From assembly GCA_946122785.1 (NCBI GenBank), contig CAMGYJ010000002.1, positions 12,970,839-13,034,838 on the forward strand: DNA of 64,000 nucleotides, given 5' to 3'. Position numbers and translations under genes: made by a program. The notes beneath the pieces were generated by a model. The model did no database searches. It saw only the letters and a program-made list of their open reading frames with translations, and was not told the DNA's origin. Shown here one piece after another: positions 10,523-22,626 of this stretch (the first letter of the stretch is position 1; each line of letters starts with the position of its first letter). The DNA is from Linum tenue. Lineage: Eukaryota; Streptophyta; Magnoliopsida; Malpighiales; Linaceae.

Positions 10523-10999
10523 AAAATAATATTCATATCTTTCGGACTAATATTCATATCCCTCATACTAATATTCATATTGCACAGACTAATATTAATC
10601 TCACTCCCTTCCAACCCACTCAAAACATCTAATATTCCATCTAATGTTTCATGGGTTGTCGTCATCATCATTTCATGAGTTCCAATCGAGATTCATCGTC
10701 ATCGATGATGCTCCTAGACGACGACGGTTGAAGATGAGAAGAGAAGAGGAAGCGGTAGTCATTGATTTTCTTTGGAAGAGAAGATGAAGAAATATAGTCA
10801 GAGAGAAAAAGTTAGTGGGTGCATTAAATGATCAGCTTGTCTCTCGAGCTGAAATTTCAGTTTTCCCTCCAAAACGTCCATCTAGTGGGGCATTCTCTTT
10901 TATTTGGCTAGCTTCCAGCTCCAAGTTTTGGCTTTTCCACTTCCAAACCCCTCTTAAATTAGCCCTTTCCCTCTAGCCGTTGGATTGGAGTTCCACCTA
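10523..10999. other. AT-rich spacer with a short tandem motif
   Basis: 10525-10600 carries about four copies of ACTAATATTCATAT at ~21-bp spacing, next to the truncated 5' end of LINE-B. The rest has no supported gene. Confidence 0.5.
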
Positions 11000-11151
11000 C
11001 GTGGCCTCCCATTTGGCCGTGTGATCGGTGCTCACAAATAATACTATGAGTAACATAACCAAATTTCTATAACAAAGCTTATGCCCTCGTTACCCACCAA
11101 CCCACATCTGTGTTAACTTGAAGAAGGTAGCCATCGGAGGTCGCTGCTAGC
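11000..11151 (-). pseudogene. LINE-A fragment: start of the RNase H domain
   Basis: The minus strand near 11095-11151 reads a segment with QVNTDVGWW, matching the first catalytic Asp motif (K.N.D) that opens the LINE RNase H domain. It continues the fragments at 28707-28846 and 17668-17750 once the two insertions are removed. Decay beyond ~11050 makes the end uncertain. Confidence 0.45.
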
Positions 11152-11925
11152 TGACACGATAAAACACAATACCAAACTGCGACCAAGTGTAATCGCAGTG
11201 CGGGAATGCAGTAAAGTAGCAAGTTCTATTATCAACCCGGGGTCTAGATCTACTGCCTACTCCGTGATTATCTATTATCTAGCAAACTAAGACGAGTGAT
11301 TGTTGTTTTAACTAAAAGTAGTAAAAAGCAGGAAATTGTTCGGTTTTCTGATGTCAAGAAAGAGTCACTCGGGAATGAGTCCCCCTAGCTCCTTAGTTAG
11401 GTTCAATTGTAATTACCCTGGGTTTATTTACTATTGATTAAACTGCGAAAGATCCGACAGTAGCTTGGAATATCTTAAGCTGACCAAGCCCTCTCATTCA
11501 AACTACCCGGCAGACGACTAGTCTTCACCGGGATAGAAAGCTGAAGCTATGAACACAGAACTCCACTACTGGAATTAGATTCTAGTACAAAGCAGTAGAT
11601 TGGCTAACTCTCGTATAACCAATCCACTACTACCGAATGATGTAGCTCTAACAACCTAATCAGATTCTATCCATCTCAGGTTGCAGCAGAAATCAAGAAA
11701 AGCTGATCAGACTTCAATCAATTCAATGAATCATGCATCATTCGATTATAGTCAAGAAGTTTAACAATCCCAAGTCATTACAATCAAAATCCCTAACACA
11801 TGGAACTAGGGTTCTTCATACCCAAGTGAGAGAAAGTTCTACTCCATAGAGAGAGAGGGGAAAACAGGATACAAAGCAGTCATACTCATAACAATGGGAA
11901 GAATCTGCTCTGGGATGATGATTAT
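11152..11925 (-). repeat. Partial 3' LTR (U5 side)
   Basis: Matches 16345-17095 at roughly 98 percent by eye, beginning TGACACGATAAAACAC. After ~11925 the two sequences are unrelated. Confidence 0.85.
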
Positions 11926-13340
11926 CACTCCAAGGCCTGTTGGGGACGATGGCGGAGAAGTGCTCGTAACAGTGCAGCTTCTCAAACTTCCTCTTGGACT
12001 AGCAATGGTGCTGCCCAAATGAGCATGCCAGGACTTGCTTGAAACGATCCTGGCAGGGGCCCCTCTTCAGATCCTGGATGAACGGGTGCTTGAGGTCGGG
12101 TTTCGACATTGTCCTGCAAAAGAACAACCCAAAGTGGAACCAAAAGAGCCAAAGAAAAGGTTAATCACACCCCAACACTTAAGAACAGAAAACAGCCTAA
12201 CCATGGTTTCATCCATAGTTCGAGGGTCAAAAACTCGATAAATCATGCATAATCTGAGTGGGGGTTCACATTCACGATAAAGTAGGCAACTTAAGGTTCA
12301 CATCCATAGCAAATACACCCTCAAAGCACATCATTAAGGGCCCCAACCGGTGCCCACAACATGGCATGAAAAACAGGCATTTCATCGAACACCTTGTGTG
12401 CACTATTAAGTTAAGCATGAAATTGAAAAAATTCTTGCACACAAGGGCTCAAACAAGCAAGTGGGACATTGCCCAACACAATTCAGACATAATCCAAGCA
12501 TTCCCCTCAATCAATTGCACAAAATTCACAAGATTCAAAGAGGTTCTCTAAACATGTACCCTAACACCCAATTCTCCAAAAATAACATAGTAAAGGGCAA
12601 AATCAAACCTGGAGACTCAAGTAGAGGTGTAGGGGATGATGAGGCGAAGGTGATGGAAGCGACGAAAAGCCGAAAAAGTGCCCGGAAGTGCTCGTCGGAG
12701 CCTCGCCGGAGTCTCGCCGGAAATCGCCTCCGGCGACTTTAAATCGATCCAAATCACCTAAAAAACGAGGGATAGGCCGATAATGGGGAGGGAAGAGTCG
12801 GTATGGTGTTGGATTTGTGAAAAACCGACCAAAAATCGCCGAAAATCGCCAAGGATGGTGAAAAGTCGCGGTTTTCCGGCGAGGGGGAGATGATTCCGGC
12901 GAGTAAAATTGGGTTTTCTGACCACTCGGCCGTGTCGGCCGAATTTATAGCCCGTGGCTCGGCCACACGGCCAGGCCGAGGCAAGCCACACGGCCGTGTG
13001 ACATGCACAACTGGCCGTGTGGAAAATGCCGAGAGCTCACACGGCCAAGGGGTCAAATCGACATGGCCGTGTGAGCATCAGAGTTGCCGTGTCGGCCACA
13101 CGGCCTGGTTGAGGTAATCCACACGGCCGTGTGAGTTGCACATTTGGCTGTGTGGATTATGCCGAGAGCTCACACGGCCAGGGGCTCAAAACCACACGAT
13201 CGTGTGAGTTTCAGGCATGGCCGTGTGGATTGCTGGAGCCCCGATTTCAACTTGTTTTCACTCAAAAACGACATTCGATTCTGGAACAACACCTCAAGAC
13301 TCAAAAACCACAAAAATCAAAAGGAAAAAGGTAAGAAAAT
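11926..13340 (-). other. Unexplained segment between partial LTR and coding region, U3-like in part
   Basis: Takes the place of the LTR U3, polypurine tract and 3' module. 12940-13250 is packed with CACACGGCC/GGCCGTGTG motifs like those in the true U3 at 17260-17470, including two diverged ~130-bp copies containing GCCGAGAGCTCACACGGCCA. A minus-strand TATAAATT lies at ~12945-12953. It may be a U3 from a different Athila subfamily, acquired by recombination. Confidence 0.5.
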
Positions 13341-13349
13341 GCAAACCTC

Positions 13350-13376
13350 TGTGGGGTTGCCTCCCCACAAGCGCTT
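13350..13376 (-). other. AAGCGCTT octamer and AGGCAA-loop hairpin (copy 1)
   Basis: In the sense (minus) direction AAGCGCTT is followed by stem TGTGGGG, loop AGGCAA, stem CCCCACA, a perfect 7-bp stem. It lies ~40 bp after the gag-protease stop. Confidence 0.75.
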
Positions 13377-13415
13377 CTTTACCGTCTTTTAGCTGGACGC
13401 CAGTAGCGTGGATGC

Positions 13416-16199
13416 TCAGTGAGGTGAAGGAGCAGTTGCCTTCAAGAGCGGATCCACATCGCTCTTGAGGTACAGCTTCAGGTGGTGGCCATGCACACGA
13501 CGAATGTGGCCACCAGCATTCGTCAACTCGACTTGGCCATCCGGCAAGATGCAAGCGAGTGAATACTCGGATGGCCAAGGGGGTCGAGGTTCAGGAGGCG
13601 GGACCAGCTCATAGTGGTCTCCGGTTTTCTTGCGAGCAGTCTTAGCTACCTGTAGCTTTGGCCGCCACTCCTCCTTGATCTTATCGTCTGGTAACGGAGT
13701 GGATGGGAGTGGCGGCGAAGATACGTGAGAGGAGTCCTGCAAAATGGGAGGCACAGAAGGATACGCGACAGACTCGTGCTCCTGGTGAGAAACAGCATGC
13801 AAAGGCGATGAAGCAGGAAGAGCATTAACAATAGAAAAGGTTATTTGCTCCTCGCCATCCCTCAAAACTAAGGTCCCATCATGTACATCTATGAGAGCCT
13901 TGGCGGTGGCCAGGAATGGCCTTCCCAATATAAGGGGCACTTCGGTGTCCTCATTGATGTCCAAGACAACAAAATCCACAGGATAAACGAATTTGCCAAC
14001 CTTAACCAGAAGGTTTTCCACTATGCCCCTAGGATGAACTATAGATCGGTCAGCTAATTGAAGGCTCATCCTAGTCGCACGGGGTTCACCTAGGCCTAGT
14101 TTCTTGAACAATTTATACAGCATGACATTGATACTAGCACCTAGATCCGCCAAGGACCTCTCTACATGCAATTTATCGATAGAGCACGGGATAGTAAAAC
14201 TACCTGGGTCCTTCTGCTTCTGCGGAAGCTTGTTCTGCAGAATGGCCGAGCACTCCTCGCTGAGCTCCACAGTGGCCAGCTCACTCAGCTTCTGCTTCTT
14301 TGAGAGAAGATCTTTCAGAAACTTCGCATACTTAGGCATTTGAGATAGTGCCTCTAGGAAGGGCACTTGGACATTCAGCTTCCTAAGCATGGACATGAAG
14401 TTTTCGAACTCTGCCTCCAGCATGTCTTTGTGCAACCGAGTAGGGAAGGGGAGTTGCGGGATATACTCCTTCACTACCGGTTGCGGCTTAGGCGCAGGCA
14501 CCTCAACCTCCTTCTCTGCTTCTTCTTCAACCGCTGGAGATGCTAAAACAGGGGCCTCTCTCTTGTTCCCGAACAGGTGGATCAAAAGTCATCTTGCCAC
14601 TCCTGGTTGTGATGGCATTACAGTGGGCATTCGGGTCCTTCGCATTTGGAATGGTATGACCTGGCAAGGTACCCGGAGCTCTCTGCGCCACTGCTTGAGC
14701 CACGCTCCCCAACTGGGTTTGGACATCCTGCAAGACAGGCTGTGTGTTCCTCTAGCCAGCTTCAAGAGCCAGGAATTTACCCGAGGCCTTTTCCATGAAC
14801 TGCTCAATAGTGTTGAATTTCTGAGCACTAGAACTGGCAAGAGAACCCACCAAGTCCCTCAATTCAGCCATCAGATCATTCTGTCCTGGGGCTGCAGGTG
14901 CTGCCCCTGGCTGCTGGAAAGGTCGTGGCTGTGGTTGAGCAGCATGCCCCTGCATGGGCTGGTAGAGAGACTGATGCTGCTGCTGTTGGAATTGCCCCTG
15001 CCTGGGCTGATATGGCGGTCGCTGGAAGCCCGGCGGTCCTTGGGAGGCTGGTGGTCTAGGATTCGCCCCAGCCCAGGAGTAGTTGGGATGCTGGCGCCAC
15101 CCCTCATTGTACGTGTTGCTGTAGGGGTCATTGCGCCTAGCATTATTGATGAAGTTCACCTGCTCCTGCGGTGTAGTCGACTCCCTCATCGCTGGCAATC
15201 TTCCACAGTGTGATGGGTGCTCTCGCACCACTGGCAGTGCATCGCCTGCTGCTGTCCAGTCCCTGCAATCAATCCAGAGCGATCTATGGCTGAGACCAGC
15301 TTCGATACCACCTGCACCAAATCAGATGTCTGGGTGGCTACAGCATGCACACCCCGCCCTGGTGCTCGTCTCGATCTCCTGGCAGTTCCCCAATCATATC
15401 TGTTCTCTGCCATCTCCTCAAAGAGTTGATTCAGCTGTGGCGGTGTTTTGGTCAGCATGTTCCCGCCACAAACCGAGTCAATCAGCTGCTTGTCTTCTGG
15501 GAAGAGGGCGTGATAGAAGGTGTCCACCTTGAAAGCATCATTGAAACCATGATTTGGACACCTCAGGAAGAGACTGTTGTATCTCTCCCATGCGTCCCGG
15601 ATGGTCTCATCTTCATCCTGGATAAAGTGGGTGATCTGCTTCTGCAAGTCCGCCGTTTTTTACGGAGGATGATAGCGGGTGAGGAACTTGTCCGCCAGGT
15701 TGGCGAACGAGGTGATAGAGCCTGGAGGTCGAGTGTCTAGCCACTCCTTGGCCTGGCCCTCCAGAGTAAATGGGAAGTACCTCAGCTGGATGGCATCGGC
15801 TGGGACCCCATTTATCTTGATTCCATCGATCAGCTCGTGGAATCGCCTCAAATGTGATCAGGGGCACTCCCCCTCCTTGCCACGGAACACCACTGAACCG
15901 CGCAACATCGTGATGACCGAGGTGCTCACCTCAAAGTTGTTCGCTGGCACATGAGGGTGTTGAATAGGTGACCTCATGTCCGCGGCTCTGGCGGTCCAGT
16001 AGGATCCCATGGTCTGCTCCTCTGGATTGACCACATCATGGTCCTGTGGGTCAGCCATCTCCTCTTCGTCAGTGATCTGCAGCTGTGCTAGCGCCTCCTT
16101 CGTAGCCAGTCGCGCCTTCAGAGCCCGCTTGAAGTTCCTGCAGGTCCGTTCAAGCTCCTGGTCTAATGGTAGTAGTTCTCCTGACTGGCTACGGGTCAT
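13416..16199 (-). pseudogene. Athila gag-protease fused to an integrase C-terminal tail (copy 1, broken)
   Basis: Starts at 16199 with MTRSQSGELLPLDQELERTC, the usual Athila gag opening. Capsid motifs follow (PANNFEV, then INGVPADAIQLRYFPFTLEG, WLDTRPPGSIT, RDAWERYNSLFLRCPNHG), then a CX2CX4HX4C zinc knuckle (CQWCESTHHTVEDC), a Gln/Pro-rich stretch (PYSNTYNEGW, then QGPPGFQRPPY), and the protease with SLADLGASINVM and LILGRPFLATA. After ~80 linker residues the frame ends with LPDGQVELTNAGG and RRVHGHHLKLYL, which resembles the GPY/F tail that ends Athila integrase. RT, RNase H and integrase core are missing. Lesions: in-frame TGA (~15855), TAA (~15658) and TAG (~14752), frameshifts near 15186 and 14560. 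The gag could once have packaged RNA; now dead. Confidence 0.88.
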
Positions 16200-16320
16200 G
16201 CACTACCTGCACACAACCGGCAAAAGCAACCCGTGAAGGCACACAGGTGGAAGAGAGAACAATGCAGTAAAGAAAAAGCTAGAGTAACAAATTTTCACGT
16301 TTCCCCAATAACCTAGAGGG

Positions 16321-16338
16321 TCCCCGGCAACGGCGCCA
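16321..16338 (-). other. Primer-binding site, tRNA-Asp type
   Basis: Sense strand TGGCGCCGTTGCCGGGGA, complementary to the 3' end of plant tRNA-Asp including CCA, six bases inside the 5' LTR. This is the typical Athila primer site. Confidence 0.85.
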
Positions 16339-16344
16339 AAAACT

Positions 16345-17667
16345 TGACACGATAAAACACAACACCAAACTGCGACCAAGTGTAATCGCAGTCCGGGAAT
16401 GCAGTAAAGTAGCAAGTTCTATTATCAACCCGGGGTCTAGATCTACTGCCTACTCCGTGATTATCTATTATCTAGCAAACTAAGTCGAGTGATTGTTGTT
16501 TTAACTAAAAGCAGTAAAAAGCAGGAAATTGTTCGGTTTTCTGAAGTCAAGAAAGAGTCACTCGGGAATGAGTCCCCCTAGCTCCTTAGTTAGGTTCAAT
16601 TGTAATTACCCTGGGTTGATTTACTATTGATTAAACTGCGGAAGATCCGACAGTAGCTTGGAATATCTTAAGCTGACCAAGCCCTCTCAGTCAAACTACC
16701 CGGCAGACGACTAGTCTTCACCGGGATAGAAAGCTGAAGCTATGAACACAGAACTCCACTACTGGAATTGGATTCCAGTACAAAGCAGTAGATTGGCTAA
16801 CTCTCGTATAACCAATCCACTACTACCGAATGATGTAGCTCTAACAACCTAATCAGATTCTATCCATCTCAGGTTGAAGCAGAAATCAAGAAAAGCTTAT
16901 CAGACTTCAATCAATTCAATGAATCATGCATCATTCGATTATAGTCAAGAAGTTTAACAATCCCAAGTCATTACAATCAAAATCCCTAACACATGGAACT
17001 AGGGTTCTTCATACCCAAGTGAGAGAAAGTTCTACTCCATAGAGAGAGAGGGGAAAACAGGATACAAAGCAGTCATACTCATAACAATGGCTCTGGGATG
17101 ATGATCTCCAAGCTCGATTTGATGAAACCCAGCTCCAAAACCACTCTTAGGATGAGTTCTTCGCACTTTCTCTCTCTAGGGCTCTATTTTTGCTCCAAAA
17201 AGTCGATTCCCTCACTTGTGGCTCAAAATTGGGTTAAACCCAGATTTTCCCGACTCGCACGGGCAGGCCACACGGCCGTGTGGCTTACCCAGTTGCCCGT
17301 GTGGCTTCCAAAACGCTGCGTCTCAATTAATCGAACTTCAGGCTTCCCACACGGCCAGGGTCACACGGCCGTGTGGAAATTCCACCATGCCCGTGTGAGC
17401 TCTCGGTAAATCCCACACGGCCACAAGGGTGACTTGCACGGTCGTGTGGGCTCCAGGAATGCCCGTGTGGCTTCCTCAGCGCCTCACCACGCGTCCGATC
17501 TTCGTCCAATCGCCCCCAAACTCGCTCCCAAGCCTCCATTCACGTACTAGGACCTGAAATATCACAAACAAGCACAACCTAGTGTGAAATCAGCCTAAAA
17601 CACGAGAATCCACATCTCAAACGGTGTAAGAATAGGGGTAAAAACATGTGCAATTAACAGTCTATCA
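16345..17667 (-). repeat. 5' LTR of Athila copy 1
   Basis: 1,323 bp; on the minus strand it starts TGATAGACTG and ends CGTGTCA beside the PBS. 17260-17470 contains six or more variants of the palindrome ACACGGCCGTGT or its halves. Confidence 0.88.
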
Positions 17668-17750
17668 CCAGCTTATTGGAAATTGGAACGAGACATGCAC
17701 AAACTCAACATCCTTTGATTGGACTTCGAGGTAATCATTTAGCAAATTGG
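17668..17750 (-). pseudogene. LINE-A fragment between two insertions
   Basis: An 83-bp island. The minus strand reads NLLNDYLEVQSKD, the spacer normally found between the IW.N motif and the RNase H domain. Its outer ends carry the duplications of the Athila element (ccagc) and of the solo LTR (attgg). Confidence 0.5.
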
Positions 17751-18159
17751 TGTAACATCCCTACCTCCGTATTATTTTTTATGTCATAATGACGTCAATA
17801 GTAATTGAGTTACAGTTTTGTCCCTTAATCGAAAATGGTGAATGTAAAGTAATTGAGTGGTTAACTAAATAATGGATATGAGGTGAGGTGGTTAGTGAAA
17901 GTTTTAGACTTAATTGCAAGAGAAGGAAAGTTTGGGGTCAAATGGGAAATTTGGAGGATTGGAGAATTTTAGAGAATGAGAGATAAAAATCTGCCCCTTC
18001 CCTTTTTATCTCTCATTTTCTTCTCATCCTTCTTTCGCTCTCCAAACTGCCACCATTACCTTCCCTCACCATCACTATCCTTCTACTCAAATTTCTGAAG
18101 ACACAAGGGTAGCCGAGACAAGTTTAAGAGCTAGAAATCAGAAGAGAAGGGTAAGAGAG

Positions 18160-18191
18160 GAAGGAAGGAAGGAAGAAGAAGAAGAAGAAGA
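18160..18191 (+). repeat. (GGAA)n(GAA)n microsatellite
   Basis: GGAAGGAAGGAAGG then five or more GAA units. Confidence 0.85.
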
Positions 18192-18489
18192 CAAGGGGCT
18201 GCCAATTTTCGTCCAGTAGCAGAGTAGACTGTTAGAAGGACGATTCTTGACAATTGGGTCGTTGGATCGTCCTAAAATTTTGAGGTTGTGTTCCAGACTT
18301 CCTTGGCTACGATTGGACCATTGGGATCATCATTATGATATCTCTTTCATCGAGAAAATTTGTTGGACAGAAGGGTGCGACATTGTTTTTCATGTAGCAG
18401 GACAATAGATTAGAGGTAAAGAGCATGCCGGAGAGCCCATCTAGAGGCAAGGGAATCACAGAGTGACTATAAAAGAGTGAGTAGATTCT

Positions 18490-20990
18490 AACCCTAAATT
18501 TATATCAATGCAAATAATCCACGGTCTATAGTATCGATGATTTAACATAATCAAGCATTGATGCTACTCAAGGTACAGATTGTTGATCATTCTCTCTATA
18601 CTCGTGTAGCATAAATGGGGTATCACTAGAGGGTAATTTCTTAACAACCTAGATGATACTAAGCACAATGCATATAGTAGCATACTATAGATTCTTAAGC
18701 ATTGATGATAAGAAAGCATTCATACTAGATAAATAACAATGATCATCACATAACCATCAAAACCAAAGCATCTATACATACATCATAAGCATCAAATTCA
18801 TAAGCATAAACACAATCATCATATGAAATCATAGCATTAATACATACAAAGATAAACGAGTTCACATTTTCATACAATCAAGTTTGAACTAGCTATACAT
18901 AGAAGAGAAGGAGGGTACCACCATCTTTGATGAAGGCATCTCATTAGTTGCACCCTCTCCTACAAATAATAAGCTCCCACTCGAGTAGTGTCTGCATAAG
19001 TCTTGAATGGAATTGTGCAGCCTATAGAACTAAGGAGTCTAGCTCCCTGCTTATAGTGATAGAACTCGGCTAAAACCTTCCTAAATCTGCTAGGGCACTG
19101 TTTCTTTTACTTGAGGCCAAAGCATGGCCTTAAGATCTCTTGTTTGGGCTTGCCTTTGTGAGGCGGTGGGCGCGCGGTGATTACACCCGACGTTGGATTT
19201 CTTCGTGAGCTGGACTCATTGGCCTGAAAGCAACCTCTTCTGAAGATCTCATCGTGATTTATCCACGTTTGCTTAGGCGGCAATTGGACTCAACGAAGTA
19301 CCGCCTCTAGTTCTTGCTTTTGCTTAGGCCAAGTCTTCTTCCTTTAGGCTCTCTTGGGCTCTACTCTTGATTACTAGTAGGTTTCTCCGTCATTGGACCT
19401 CATCTTTAACATGAAAGCTTTGTATTCTTCTATTTATAGCTCTTTTTGATCCTCCAGAGTCATGCAATGTTTGAACCTAACCCGCCTAGGTTGCTTTGTA
19501 CCTTGAAAATCGTCAAAAACATACCAAGAATGGATCAAATACAAAACCAAGGTTCAAGAAGGCGCTAGGTGAAAGCAAAGCGTTAAGACCGCCTAAGTGT
19601 GCCTAAGTGTAGCCTAAGTGTGCCTAGGCGTAGCCTAAGGGTGCCTAGGCGTTGGAAGAAATATAGTTGTTTGCATTGCATAATGAATGAATGAGATAAT
19701 AATTTACAATGCTTCCCAACTTAAGTTAAAATGATAAATAACTTAGTTCACACTTAACGATATGAAAATAACTCAACAATTCGTAGAATCGTAGCTCAAT
19801 AGCTCACAAAGTGCTTGAGCTATTGAAATTATCGACATAGAAAATATATTTCATAGTTGATGTTAATTTTCTTCTTTAAAATTGACTGCCTAACTTCATC
19901 TAATTATGTCCAAGAGTAAATAAAAAAAATTATGTCTAGGAGACACTTATGTGTCACCTTACTCCATTGACGTATTCCCGGTATCTAATTATGAGCGGAA
20001 ACCCTAGGCAAGGTCGTCCAATGAATCGTGGAGGGCCTGTTCCAAAATTGATATGTGGACCAAATTGAGTTTTAACTATAATAAAATTAAAATGATTATA
20101 TCATAATTAATTGAAATTTAATATCTTTCTAACATTGTTTAAAATAAAATTATCTATTATGACTCTAATTTCTGTATTCTCTATGGGATAATTTCAATTA
20201 TTATCGTGGCTATTCCACTAAAATTTTATTGTATTATATTTTTAATACAAATAGGATTTTCGAAACACAAACAATATTTTAACAATCAATATAAGTGGCT
20301 AGTGTATATATGCATGAGAATATTAACTAATGGCTAGCACTAATATGAGTTAATATAATTAAACTCATTATCATACTCATAATCAATTAATCATACACTA
20401 CAGATACAACCTACAATATACGATGGGGTTAACTAAAAGATCTAAGTGGAGGCCCCTAATAATCGAATGCCCTCTTTCAGAGGGCCGCTTGGCACACTCT
20501 CTAGGTCGGGCCTACCCCTAGGTGGGGCGTTTTGACGTGCCTAAACGTAAGGTTAAAGACACCTTTTTCAACCATGACAAAACACAATCTGATCAAAATG
20601 TGGGAGTGATAAACATTTTAAATAGAGTGTCATCGGGAAAAAAACTTGAAATGACCATGGACGAGGGAAATCCATTCTTAGAGACCGACATACCCAGAAG
20701 GAAGAACTGAGGAGAAGAACCCAAACCCAGGACTGAGATTTCGATGGAGGCATCAATTACCACCTCAATTTCGAGCTCCCCTTATTTCCCCAAATTTCTA
20801 GGCTTTAGGGGAGGCATCAATATGTTCTTCTTTTTGAGTATCATGAGTTCAACGAGTGTAGGGAAGGAGGAGGAAATCCTCGCCCTAATAGAAATTTTGC
20901 CAATGAGAATCATCTTCTTCGCTTGGAAGAAGGAGGAACTCCCCCTTCAGAATCGACGCCAGCCAAAGCAACTGTCTACATAAGTTTTGG
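18490..20990. other. Non-coding stretch inside the solo LTR, origin unclear
   Basis: No supported ORF. 19590-19650 has a short tandem motif (CCTAAGTGTGCCTAAGTGTAG and CCTAGGCG variants). The segment 19140-19400 is locally GC-rich. It may be one or more older insertions; I find no convincing ends. Confidence 0.35.
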
Positions 20991-21757
20991 TTCATGAAGC
21001 GACCTAAGTACATATCATAAATGTAGAGGTATTCGGGGCATGAAGCGGCCCGAGTACTAATTAGCATGAGTATCGAATGAATGAGTATTGAATGTGAAAT
21101 GAGTTGAATGGTTATAATGTGCTAATTGGGTAATGAATGTGATGATGATTATGCGATGAATGTGATGATGATTATGCGAATGATCACGTGTTTACGTTAA
21201 AGTGTGATATTGATATGGTAAAATGGTAAAGCAAAGGGCTTAAAGACAATATGGACGTAAGGGTATTTATATAATGAAATATAATATGTGATGAATGATG
21301 AGTAAATGTGATTTGTGTATGACTATGTGATAATATGTATCAAATGTGATAAACGATGATTGTGAATGAGAAATATATTGTGTATGTGATATGATGGCTT
21401 AAAAGGCAATGTTACTGTACTAGAAAGCCTATGAGGCAATGAGGGGATACTGCATAGCCTGAATGGCTATAGGTGATGATACTGGGATTGCCTAATTGGC
21501 TATCGTGTGATATTAGAAAGCCTGTAAGGAGGAAATATAATACTAGGAAGCCTATAAGGCGATGGTGTGCTTATATGAGATGGTGAATGTGACTATGTGA
21601 ATGCTATGATTATGTGAATGAATGTGTTGAATGATTGATGACACTGCTTTATACTTGTGATGTGACTAACTAAAGAATTGTCTGATCATCTAAATTAAAC
21701 TTAAAGGAGCCAGTAGTGTACTTTATGATATGAGGGTCCGACCAACCCAACACATGA

Positions 21758-22535
21758 TATTTTCAGGCGGGAAAACTACGTTGAAACGAATTGAATGCAC
21801 CTCGACTTCTTTGGACAACGATCACTAAGACACGGCTCACGCCTCTTCAAACAAAGTTCGAACGAGGGGGTTCGATGTTTACACGACTCACGAGACAGAT
21901 CTACATTAAGTAACTCTTACTCCTATGGAGGTTTAGTGAGAGCTCATGATCTACGACTAAGGCTAAAGTTGCAGGGGAAAGGATAAAAGGATAGATAAAA
22001 TTTGACATTGGGTTGTCTGGTGTGAATTTGGCGAACCCCTCCTTTATCAACTCCTCTTCCTATTTATAGGCTTTAGATGATAACCGTCGTAGAAAACTGT
22101 CTTAGAGTAACTTCCAAAAAGAACTGCCCCCTTCTTTCTCGGACGTGGCCGACATGTCATTTTACGTGGGATAATCGGCAATTGCTCTATTAACCGCCTG
22201 CTCTTCATCTTGGAACTGTTGTCTTGTTACTTGCCTCTCCAACATGGCTTGCTTTCTTACTTCCAACTAGTTAGTTCAGATATTGGAACTATGTGGCCAA
22301 CGTCAGGCTCTAAATTTTACGCCAACGCGGTCTAGATCTCGCGACCACGTCAGGCTCTTCAACTCGTGACGAAACTAACTCCTTCTCGGAGACTTAGTAG
22401 TTTGGGGCTTAAAAACTAATATCATGAGGCCCGGTTCAAATAACATTAATTGTCATTAATGATATGACCTTATAGAGATAATAAATGCCTTGTAAATAAT
22501 TAATGTGGTACAAGATTATTTTTTAGGTGTAAACA
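21758..22535 (-). repeat. 3' LTR of the Tat-like element
   Basis: 778 bp, with a minus-strand TATA box (TATAAATA, 22061-22068). It contains only about two copies of the 47-bp unit that is expanded in the 5' LTR. Confidence 0.75.
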
Positions 22536-22626
22536 AATGCCCCCCAACTACTTAGTGCATAGGAATTATGGACTACGTAGTTATAGACTACCATGTTAGC
22601 CAAGTAACTTGTTGGCTTATCAAAAC

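Larger units (their letters stand above)
11152..17667 (-). mobile_element. Athila-type Ty3/gypsy derivative with gag-protease only (copy 1)
   Basis: Minus strand. The 5' LTR is 16345-17667; PBS at 16321-16338; gag-protease 16199-13416; hairpin module at 13351-13376; an incomplete 3' LTR at 11152-11925. The flanks ctagc (11147-11151) and ccagc (17668-17672) are a 5-bp target duplication with one mismatch. RT, RNase H and the integrase core are absent. The 3' side is rearranged: the LTR copy stops matching at ~11925 and no polypurine tract is found. Over the ~775 comparable LTR bases I count about a dozen differences, so insertion is fairly recent. It is inserted in LINE-A. Confidence 0.85.

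Noticed and set aside
14389..15213. 274-codon plus-strand ORF
   Set aside because: Lies antisense to the Athila gag-protease of copy 1 and has no recognisable motif; the minus-strand frame explains the region.
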